Assembly: GCA_025738555.1 (NCBI GenBank)
Contig: JAOVFP010000003.1
Span: 2,480,001 to 2,544,000 of the forward strand
DNA: 64,000 nt
Direction: 5' to 3'
Source: Cyathus striatus
Lineage: Eukaryota > Basidiomycota > Agaricomycetes > Agaricales > Nidulariaceae
Below, piece by piece: positions 12,110 through 21,845 of this stretch. Under the pieces are notes generated by a model. It did no database searches. It saw only the letters and a program-made list of their open reading frames with translations, and was not told where the DNA came from. The first letter of the stretch is position 1. Each line of letters starts with the position of its first letter. The position numbers and the translations under genes are program-made.

Positions 12110-12367
12110 ATGGTAAAAATGCATTTTTCATTACCATTACCTCACTCCTTACATACTGCTGTTTACCTCATGTCGCCTACCTACATAAATGTCATACATA
12201 TGCTTCGAGAAATTCAGCTTCGCATTTCCCCCCTTTTCTCTCTCTCAGCATTGAGCCAGGATATTTCCAGGCAATAGTACCAGTAGAGTAGTTGAACTTG
12301 ATTAACATCTATGTGATTATGCGCATTGCTACCGGATGGCCGGAGCGAGTAGTAATATGTCATTGAT

Positions 12368-15300
12368 ATGTCTGAGGCGCATCAGGTGAGTACATGTTAC
12401 ATGGGGATAATACTTTTTTTCTGCAGTTCGAAAAAGGGGGCTTTATTGAAACAGGCTCATTGCTTCGGACCTCAACAACATTTTTATCCCAGCTTGCAGC
12501 AAGTTATAGATAGTGCTAAACAGGAATCGAGAAATGGGATTTGTATGTACTAGTAATCAGTATTCATCTATAACTTTTTGCTTACACAATAGCAGACCAA
12601 ATTTGCGCAGTCGATTGCAAGTTTATTTGCTGTCGGACATAAACGCAAATGTTCCATTTCGAATCCCACATCTCCCCCTCCAAAGAAACTGAAAGCTTCC
12701 AGTGGCGAAGAGAAGACTGAAGGAGAGGGGAGTAGGAGGGAAACAACTACGCAGGATCTCCTCAATACGGCCGGTTCGTTACACTATAATGATATGCCCT
12801 CTACCTTTTCTAACATCCGCCACCAGGTGTGGTTATAGCCTGCTTACAGACCTACAAAAATGAAACACAGGACGATATTGATAAGAAGAATAAAATAATC
12901 GGCGAAGTATACGAACGGGCGGAACAAGGCATACCGAAAGGATTCGCACTCTTTGTAACACCTGAAGGTCAGTTATTGATGTATACTAAGACATTATTTG
13001 CTAGATACTATCTATCCTTTTGCATTAGGACATGTCCGTGGATATATTCCAAGGCCCATTGAAAGGGACATAACCGGACTACTTCCTGAGCCCATGGAAC
13101 CTATATGGTCAACTGCAACCCATGCACAGACACAAGTCAATGCTAAAGCTTCAAAGAATAACACTAACCGCCGGACTGCACATCGTACAGACGACAACAG
13201 CAACAGCGATGACAGTGACAATAACGGTAGTGACAGTACTGGCAGTGACAGCAATGACAGTGATAGAGAGATCGACGACGACGAAGACAATGGGAAGGGC
13301 CTGAACACTAAGAGCGGTCACAAGTTCGGAGGAATCAATGAACACGAGCTCAAAAATATCACCAAAACAGTCGAACTTTGGCCCGGTGAAGACCCTAATA
13401 CATGGAACACTTTTCCAGATGGGGAGTGGCATCACAGATACTCTCTGCGGTATTACGCTGATACAGGACGAATGAAGATCCAATGGGCGAATCAGTCATC
13501 TTGGGGGGTGAAAAAGAATGGAAGCCGAAGTGCAAAAAAATACAAAGGAGGCTACAGAAGTGAAAGAACTTGTCGAGGAGTCTTTACCTGCGATAATCCC
13601 CGTTGCAAAGTTATTATTCGCGCCAGAGCCACAGTGCAGGAACGAGTTGGGCAACAGGAGCGCAAGTGTAAGCAATGTAGGAACCCGATCACCTACATTA
13701 CATGCCACGCAAAGGCCATTACTTATGTTTATAAGACGGGCGTATATTTCCATCAGCATGGTTATCATCATCACGGCAAACCGGGTGACATAGTTAGTCC
13801 CTTACCAGTGCAGCGCGACAAGCTAAGGCAGGATGTCATCAAATATCCAAACGCTAAAGCTTCGGAGCTGAAGACAGGACCGCGAGATGTAATGGGCATA
13901 CCTGGGGTGCCAGCGACTGATTATTCCTCCTGCTATAACAATACCCACAGAATCGCTGTGGAAAGAAGACAGATCATTGAGTCTTTGGGGGGCCCCCCAA
14001 TGACGCTGGAGTTCAATCTCGAAGCATACAAAACATTTTCTAAAGCATATCCGACATTTATTGTCGCTGAGGATCTTATCGACAAGAAAGTTATCTCTTT
14101 CCAATCTACTTGGATGGCTTCCTTACTCATCAGAGCTGATTTTAATCCTTCTGGGTTAAATGGTGTTATCTCAGATGCCGCGCATGGCTGGTGGAAAGAC
14201 AGGTCTTCTCTCGTTATTATTTCTACACTCTATTGCACGCAAACTTTATCATGGATGCCGGTCTTGTTCACCTACAGTGACGGCGGAACGAGCTTACACT
14301 ACAAGCTTCATTTCCGGGTGTTATTCGGAAATATCTTCATTCTGTACAGAGAGAACAACGTGCAGATTACCGATCGTGCCTTCTCTGGGGTGTGTATTTT
14401 ATATGCTCTCTCTCTATAGATAACACACATTAACCATCTGTTAGGTTGTTGATTTCAGTGAGGCCCAGCGAAATGGGTATGTCGATGCGTTTGTTGAGAT
14501 GGCCATTGAAATGAATGATCCTCGGGACGTTGATGAACTGACGGTCACCGCTGGGGGTCTTCTGAAAGGCTGCCAACAGCATTTCAGGAGCAGCGTGAGG
14601 CGTATAAAGCATATGAAAGGAATCGCCGACGATTCCAATGGCTATAAATTCGAAATGAACGTGCTTCGTCTTCTCGATGTGCCGGCGAAAGAATTTGACC
14701 AGATTCTCGAGAAGATTTTTCTAACCTTCCCGAAGGTGAAGCCATGGCTCTCCTGGTATTTACGGCCCCACATGGCATCCATGATTTTCCAGTGTAAACG
14801 AACGATGGAGGTTACTGAATGGACATCTCTACCATCCACGACGAATGCTGAGGAAGCGCAGCACTTCAAGATGTACATGGCCCAGGGTCGAGACCACTAC
14901 TTTTACGAAGGCCTTAAATCGTTGAAGGCGCTTGCAGACGCGAACGAAACGACATTCAATGCTGTCATTAGTAAGTCTTTACTCTTATCTTAAGTTGGGG
15001 AAGGTACTGATATTTATTTTCACAGCTGGTGCACGTATTCGTTATGGAAAAGCTGCACCCTGGCAGACATATGATCGAAAGTCTCGCCATCCAGAAAGGA
15101 AGCCAATAAATGACTTGACAGATGAGGAAACATGGAAGGAAAGTAAAGCGACCGAATCGCCTGAAGAGGAGTCTCCAAAGAAAACATTGGTTGAGAATAA
15201 ACCGAAGAAGAAAAGAACAGAGAAGATCGTGAATGATGGTCGTCCTTACGATCCCAAAACAAAAAAATATCTAGATACCCAAGTGGGTCTAAATGAAGCT

Positions 15301-18300
15301 GCTAAGAACGAAGAGAAGGCTAAGCTCCTTCAAGCGACAAAAGCAGCGGATAGAGCCACAAAAAATACCACAAACAAAGTTACAACACAACGGAAGACTC
15401 GACAAGGACCTAAAGGTATTACGAAGCCTCAAAAGAAGAAAACTCAGCGCGAGATACTACCTGAAGGCATTACGAAGCCTCAAAAGAAGAAAACGTATGA
15501 CGATTATAGCTCCAGTATCTCTAATGGAGGGCGCGAGCCCAGTCTTTTTGCTTCCTTCTCATGGGAGGATAATTCGTGCTGGTTGGATTCCTCTTTACAG
15601 CTGTTATTTCAGGCTTTGTATCGTCGCCCCCGCGACTTCGCAACTGCGGTGAGGACTGTGCCACCAAACTGCCATCTGAAGGTAGTCGAAACATTATTTC
15701 ATAAATACTCGGGCTATCAAGCCGAAGTCTTTAGCCAATCCTCTGTAAAGAAGCTGTCAGAGGAACGGAATACATTTTTAGCCTATCTCGCAAATAATAG
15801 GATAGGAAGTGTTAAAAAGGGCGAATTTAACAATCTCTGGGTGAGTTGGTACGATCTATCACGTATACTTTCTTATTGGCTTCATGGTTAGGAATGGTTT
15901 TATGACGTTGTGAACGAGGCGAGCACAGAAAGTAAGTATAACGGCCACCTGTACTTTGAACGACTCGAGGTGGCCATACGCGTATGTTGTAAAGCTCTTG
16001 ACGCAAACGAGATTACACACTTGTACATGGAAAAAACGCCGAAACGGAAAAGGGCCGTTCATCTGAACATTAACGACTTTAACACATTCAAAGGAAATGC
16101 AAATACCTGGCTTCAACATCAAACCTGCTTTAAATACGACATCCACGATGTACTTCCCTGTTACAGAACCATTGATGGCGAGCCCAAGTGCACTGGGGTT
16201 AACTTCAATATTACGAAATGGTTATCTATCCCAGTCATACTAATCATCAATGTGGATGAGGGTTGTTTTACGCCTCAAGGCAAGGACAACTTACCTTTAG
16301 TTTGGAATTTTCCGGGGGAAATTCGACCTGACGGGGGGTCCGTTACTTACGAAATGATCGGGCGTGCTTTCTATGGTGCTAACCACTTTAGAACTCGGTA
16401 CATGTACAACGATGCAATTTACGACTACGATGGGATGGACAATGGTATCGCAACGGAGCTCACCGATGTGATGGCTAAGACTGCTCTGTACGGACAGCAC
16501 ATAAATCCTCCACCCGGCTTCTCCACAACCACGGTCGTTTATAAATTGCGAGGTGGAATAAGTTCACAAGAATCATTCTTAGAGCGACAGGTCGCAAAGG
16601 TTCTTGAGTTACATCAGATTAGCGTGGATACGGAGGGGCTACAGAAACCTCCGGTATTAAAGTACTGTGGAGCCGATCTTTCTCCAGAGGTCAATCGTCC
16701 ATGGTTTGCGAAGAAGAAGCAAGTGTATACTCGGGAATATACTAAAGTTATTTCCGAACTGCCCACAACGCCACCAGAAGAATCGTCAACTCTGCACCAT
16801 CGAGTTATCCCCATTACAGATGATGAGAGCGACGAACCTTCCATTCCGCCAGAGGAATCGTCAACTCAGCATCCGGAAGAGAAGCGTTCTTCGCAACTAC
16901 AAGCTGAGGAAGATGACGACTCTGTCGAAAGCGACTCACCTTTCAATTGTCGATGCGGTGTAGCTGGAAACGGCCCAGAACTCGATGCGGAGGCACCAGG
17001 AGCTATTCAATGCTACGGGTGCAAAGATTGGATGCACTTGGCTTGCCAACGAGGTGGACGAGGATCTTGGCTTCCAGAAGAAACAGATTTCATCTGTGAC
17101 TACTGCTCAAAGGGAGTGTCTTATAAACCGTAAGCAACCTTTTACTCACTTTATAGCAACGTTTCTTATATTTCCACCTTTCAGGCCAAAACTTCCGCCA
17201 AGGTGGCTACTAAGAAAGCAAAAAGATCGCTTACTGTTAGTTCTTCCTAGCCACATAAGAGATAACTACTAACCATTTTCGTCAACTAGAGCAGGGAGAG
17301 GCGCTTTAATCCTAGTCGGTTCGTATTGGTACCCAGGAAGGATTCTTAGGAAGGTCGAGCTAGGAGATGAGACGCAATGGGACGTAAAGCTTTGGAGGGA
17401 CTGTAGTATCCCTGAGAGCAATCAAGGAGAATTTCATATCTATAATGGAGTTAGGGAAAGCGAAATTGTTGATGAGCTGTGGACAGATATTCAAGGCCGG
17501 CGAGCGATACAGGTGATCATATTTTTATAGTATTAACATAATAGCTAACGAACATATCAGCTTGGTCATTGGAAGCTGGCGATTAATACTCCTTCCGAGG
17601 AAGACATAATCGAGAACTTCATAAAGACTCCGGTAACAAAAGAAATGGACAGAATCCTTGGTCCTCACGTCACTATACTGGATGAGCTACTCCATATCGA
17701 CATCTACAAAGTCGATCTCCGAAAATATAAGAACGTACCAGTACTTCATTATGTTCGCAGAATGGAGAAATACCCCAAGGAGCGAAGCCTAAGTTATATT
17801 CGAGGGACAGTCGACCATTATGGAAACCTGATGGCTCAGCAACGAGCTGAAATCGCGCATTGGTTCTCCATTAATATTGCTTCGGCATCGTCAGACAAGA
17901 AAAAGCCTTCGAAGTGTCATCCATCAAAGTGGATGCTTACTGTATCATTTGCGCACGCGGTGACATTATACATCATGTCGGTCTACAAGGATAGGCTTGA
18001 AGCCGGAAAGAAGCCTGTCGAAGCCGCATGGATATACCAGGTGGAGGAAAGGATGATGCCTTCTATAGATGTGGATCGCGAGTGCGTGACAATGTTTGAA
18101 CAGAGACTGTTCGAAAGTTCGATTGAAGCAGACTGCGCTGGAAGTGGAATTTGGGGATTCGATGTTGGGCCTCTCCAGAATGAATGGTTCCCCTATAATG
18201 AAGTCCCTGCTTACTGGCGAGAATCAAAATTTGAAGATGTTCAAGAGGATCTGGAGGTACGCTTATGTATGCTCATCCTGGACTGTCGTATTAATTATGT

Positions 18301-18337
18301 CGTCGAATAGGTTGGTCCTAACTATAAAGAAGAATAG
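12368..18337 (+). CDS. MULE-type transposase fused to USP deubiquitinase, PHD finger and Tudor-like domain
   Basis: A multi-exon gene of roughly 1,700 residues. Exons with GT-AG borders: 12368-12385 (tentative MSEAHQ), 12593-12774, 12828-12968 region, 13031-14389, 14445-14970, 15026-15840, 15892-17129, 17185-17235, 17290-17512, 17561-18256, 18311-18337. In order it has an acidic Ser/Asp-rich stretch (13180-13300) and a GCM/WRKY-like zinc head (13430-13780; CDNPRC, CKQC, HQHGYHHHGKP). The DDE core has Asp in SDAAHGWW (14174) and VVDFSEAQ (14451). A Lys-rich linker follows (15100-15500). The C19 ubiquitin protease has Cys 15577 (DNSCWLDSSLQ), His 16384 (GANHF) and Asp 16429 (YDYDGM). Then come a C4HC3 PHD finger (16945-17115), a Tudor/PWWP-like module (SYWYPGRILRK) and an unknown helical C-terminus. 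All catalytic residues sought are present, so it may be active. The 5' exons are the least certain part. Confidence 0.8.
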
Positions 18338-18345
18338 CTAGTATC

Positions 18346-18600
18346 AGTAAACGGTTTGTTCGGATGAATACGTAGATAGCCGTACCGTACCGAATGCCAT
18401 TATCCCTCCCTTCTTCATGTAAATCGGTGCTCGCGGCTGAGCTGTAACAGTAAACGGTTGGTTCTGATAATATATAAAGAACATTAGTTACATCTCGAAT
18501 ACGTAGACAGCCATACCTAATTCCGTTCACAGTACTGAGGGGAATACTATGTTTTTCTCCATCCCTTTCTCATGTAAATCGGCCCTCGCTGTTGAGCACT
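18346..18600. repeat. Diverged tandem duplication downstream of transposase gene
   Basis: CAGTAAACGGTT, AATACGTAGAYAGCC, CTCATGTAAATCGG-like and CTCGCxGxTGAGC blocks recur in the same order about 100-150 bp apart. The second copy carries small insertions. Confidence 0.6.
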
Positions 18601-18788
18601 CCATCTTCTTTTCTTAGTTACCATCGGTATTCAAACGTTTGTTGAAGAATATAATGTATTTTTATTATTTCTACTATTAGGTACACTCGAGATACTACTG
18701 CTACTATCTAACTATGGGAGTACGTGGTAGTAGTGGAAAGAAAGTGATGACGCGGCCACATCATGTGACTCCAAGTTTGGTTGTTTCG

Positions 18789-18827
18789 GTCATATTTAGG
18801 GCAGGGTTGGCCTGCCCTAAATATGAC
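18789..18827. repeat. Perfect hairpin, 17-bp stem and 5-nt loop
   Basis: GTCATATTTAGGGCAGG, GTTGG, then its exact reverse complement. A related CCTGCCCTAAAATA occurs near 21556, so this may be the tip of a foldback repeat. Confidence 0.7.
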
Positions 18828-18907
18828 GGGAGCGGTCAACACTGTGACCGTTACCATCAATTCTTTCATCTATTCACTCATGTTCTCACTAGTAACATAT
18901 TAGAGTA

Positions 18908-18985
18908 GCACCAGTATAAGTAATAGTAGTAGTAGTAGTATTAGTACAAGTAGTAGTAGTATTAGTATTAGTATTAGCAATAGAA
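18908..18985. repeat. Microsatellite of AGT/ATT triplets
   Basis: Runs of AGTAGTAGT and ATTAGTATTAGT with a few interruptions. Confidence 0.8.
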
Positions 18986-19320
18986 AGTCCTCCTCCAGAC
19001 GGGGTGGTGTGGACATCCAGGTCACTCTCAGATGGGTACCTTAGCCACTTTGACGTCGTCGGAAACAACGCAGCGGACAGGGAGGCTAAGCGTGCAATTA
19101 CCCACGGCTCGAGCTCGCGGAAGGAGCCTCCGAAGCTCCTCCACAAAAACTTACCATTCTCTAGGTCTGCTTTGCGTGCAGTTCATCATGATGTGAAACG
19201 ACTCAAAGCTGCCGCCTCCCACCACTGGAAATTCTCCCCCAGCCACCCACAGATCACCCGCAACATCTCCTCTAAGTCGACACTACTCCTCCATTAAGAC
19301 TCACTAGCCTCATCACACAG
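18985..19320 (+). mobile_element. Non-LTR retrotransposon fragment (RNase H domain)
   Basis: The plus strand reads VTLRWVPSHFDVVGNNAADR then EAKRAITHG. This is the third conserved block of a LINE-type RNase HI (WVPGHxGxxGNExADxxAK). The frame continues to a stop at about 19296. Reverse transcriptase is absent. The matching 3' end of such an element lies at 24990-25250. Confidence 0.75.
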
Positions 19321-20097
19321 ATGGTCGCGTACGGCGTGATTTCTGCGCAAAAACCTTTCGCGCGTCACGTCGTGAGCCGCACACACCGCGCTTCGCAGTT
19401 CACTCATTGCGGTTGAAGTTTTGAGGGTAACTTATAGTACATTATACATACGTCTTGTTTCTGTGTTATTTTCTTATTGATAATATGTTGTTCAGGATTT
19501 TCGGTTGTTTCAGTATGCTAATTTTAAGTTTATGTCATTTTAGGCTATTTATGTAACAAGAATGAACGTCGACATCGAAGCGCAACATATGAGTACAGTA
19601 TCGGTAGGATTCAGGCCTACAATAAGTATTCTTTTCCGTATGTAGAAAGTAGAGAATATTTTTATTAATATATTAGAGGTGATATCATGGTTTCAGCTGC
19701 ATTACAATTATGAAGATACCTAAGCAAGTGTATGTTTTCATGCATATCATTTCGTTATTGATTCAATTTTGTCTATAAATCCCGAGTGTCAGTATATAAC
19801 GACGACGGACTACGCATACACATTTTTCTCTTCTACGATACAATTTCTATACTTACACATACAAGTAGACACCCCTATGTCGCGACATATGGTACCCCAT
19901 CACCGATATTACACCCAACTACACGCGCTGAAAAGGGACATAAGTGTGATACAACAGTACTATCCATATACCTCAACGAGAATTCTATGGGATATTGAAC
20001 ATGTGATGTATGCTGCTGAGACATCTTTTTTTTCTGAGTTAATGAAGACTCAATTGAGTTGAGGCCTTTCAGTTAATCAAATGAAGGTCGACATACA

Positions 20098-20570
20098 GAG
20101 TGAAAAGTTAAGTTCTGTCGAGTGATAGTCAAGTTCAGTTAAGTTCCTTCGATTAAAAAGTTAAGTTCCGTCGAGTGGAAGTTAAGTTCCTTCGAGTCAA
20201 AAGTTAAGTTCCTTCGAGTCCAAAGTTAAGTTCTGTCGAGTGGTAGTCAAGTTCAGTTAAGTTCCTTCAATTAAAAAGTTAAGTTCCGTCGAGTGAAAGT
20301 TAAGTTCCTTCGAGTCAAAAGTTAAGTTCCTTCGAGTCAAAAGTGAAGTTCTGTCGAGTGGTAGTCAAGTTCAGTTAAGTTCCTTCAATTAAAAAGTTAA
20401 GTTCCGTCGAGTGAAAGTTAAGTTCCTTCGAGTCAAAAGTTAAGTTCCTTCGAGTCAAAAGTGAAGTTCTGTCGAGTGGTAGTCAAGTTCAGTTAAGTTC
20501 CTTTGATTGAAAAGTTAAGTTCCATCTAGCAAAAATTCAAGTTCCTTTGAATGTATGTTAAGTGAATATT
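20098..20570. repeat. Tandem satellite, 118-bp period, about four copies
   Basis: TTCTGTCGAGTG starts at 20113, 20231, 20349 and 20467, a constant 118-bp step. Each unit is itself built of GTTAAGTTCCTTCGAGTC-like subunits. The same subunits make up both ends of the giant element and the block at 26695-26965. Confidence 0.88.
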
Positions 20571-20960
20571 AAGTTACTTAAAGTCCATGTGACTTCATGG
20601 ATTAGAAGTGCTCCTGTACGATGTTCTAGATTGCTCTTGTTATTAAGTTTATTAGGTGGTAGTAATATAACGTGAGCAGTCGACTTGCTTATGTTGCATC
20701 TAGTGTTTTTTTTAAAAGTTTATGCTATGAGATCCTTAATATTATTCTTCAGTACGCATAGATCCCCGTAGTTGTACACTCGACTTAAAAGTATTATATA
20801 TCTCAATTTTTTTCCAGATTGTTTCAGCATTGAAAGTTCGCACAACAAAGAGTATCATATAGTTCTTTTTAGTTCAACTAGTTGTAAGGTTAGTTTTTTT
20901 AAAAAAGTTCACGGCATAAATAGTAGTGATATGATCTGAGCAGTTGCATATAATTCACAA

Positions 20961-21335
20961 GGTCAATTAGCCTAATGGTACAGTGCGAATAAACATTGTA
21001 CTAGTCTTTGGAAGGCTTTGGGTTCGAATCCGGAATGGACCTCTAGGTCAATAACTTCCGAGTTCTTTTTCCAGATTGATCTTAAGGTCAATTAGCCTAA
21101 TGGTACAGTGGCAAACCAACGTTGTAATATATTACGGAAGGCTTTCGGTTCGAATTCCAGTAAGTACCTGTTCATATATTTTATAATGTCTTTTAAAAGT
21201 TTGTGCCACGAATAGTAGTGATATGATCTGAGCAGTTACATGTAATTTCTAAGTTCAATTAGCCTAATGGTACAGTGTGAATAAACGTTATACTAGTCTT
21301 TGGATGGCTTTGGGTTCGAATCCAAATAAGTACAT
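20961..21335 (+). repeat. Three tRNA-like copies (probable tRNA-derived SINE heads)
   Basis: Copies at 20961-21041, 21086-21168 and 21253-21335 each have an A-box-like TAGCCTAATGGTACAGTG and a B box GGTTCGAATCC (GGTTCGAATTCC in copy 2), 50-55 bp apart. Copy 1 can form a partial acceptor stem (GGTC with GACC). T stems have mismatches and no clear anticodon loop is formed, so they are not called as tRNAs. The flanks (TAGTAGTGATATGATCTGAG at 20920 and 21210) are repeated too, giving a unit of about 290 bp. Confidence 0.6.
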
Positions 21336-21845
21336 TATTATATCGAGGTTTTCCAGTAACATTTTTCTAGATCGATTTTATTATTAAGTTTAGTGGGTGC
21401 CAATATAGATTCAACTAGTTTATGGTTTTTTTTATCAATTATTTCCGTTCCTTCACCATCGTAACAACTGAACACTAGTTAAAGTAGATAAGATACTGTA
21501 GGTACGCTATCCGTAAGTTTGATACGATCGTGAACATCACGTGATTATTTGAGCCTGCCCTAAAATAAACCATTTTCAATATAACGGTTGTGGGCGCCTG
21601 TTGATTCTCTGTCCGTTCCTTCACCATTGCAGTATCCGAACATTAATTACAGTAGATAAACTAGATACAGTAGATACAATAAGTAGATAACATAGATAAA
21701 CGTAGATACATATCACTGAGCGATAAAACATCCAGTCATAACGAAGCTACGCCGTAAAAGCAACAAAAACCACCAGGACCTGGGACCCACAACGAAGGCA
21801 CATTTCGATACAATAAAAACACCACCCGTAGCGATAAAAATAATA

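Larger units (their letters stand above)
10803..12367. other. Non-coding spacer with inverted and direct repeats
   Basis: No gene seen. The stretch is dominated by three related about 175-bp blocks (11155-11285, 11338-11515 inverted, 11588-11770) and one GCAGGCA hairpin at 12093. Confidence 0.5.
18338..21845. other. Repeat-rich spacer between the two large cargo genes
   Basis: No intact gene. It holds a diverged tandem duplication (18346-18600), a perfect hairpin (18789-18827), an AGT/ATT microsatellite (18908-18985), a LINE RNase H fragment (18985-19320), the 118-bp satellite (20098-20570) and three tRNA-like copies (20961-21335). Just before the next gene a segment with CCGTTCCTTCACCAT is present twice (21447 and 21610), possibly a duplicated promoter. 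Confidence 0.5.

Noticed and set aside
13012..13483. Minus-strand Ser/Leu-rich frames
   Set aside because: They are antisense images of the Ser/Asp repeat in the transposase N-terminus.
12998..14419. A stand-alone 473-codon gene
   Set aside because: The last codons after SFSG run into an intron (14390-14444); splicing restores VVDFSEAQRNGY, the second conserved Asp of the transposase, and upstream LFVTPEG joins HVRGYIP.
12368..18337. KDZ-type transposase
   Set aside because: KDZ genes are common in this group, but the zinc head, SDAAH and VVDFSEAQ motifs and the 9-bp duplication fit MULE, and no KDZ-specific motif was seen.
20098..20570. CRISPR-like array
   Set aside because: Regular spacing, but the whole 118-bp unit is repeated with no unique spacers, and the genome is eukaryotic.
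20961..21041. Functional tRNA gene
   Set aside because: A and B boxes are good but the T stem has a mismatch, the acceptor is incomplete and no anticodon loop can be placed.
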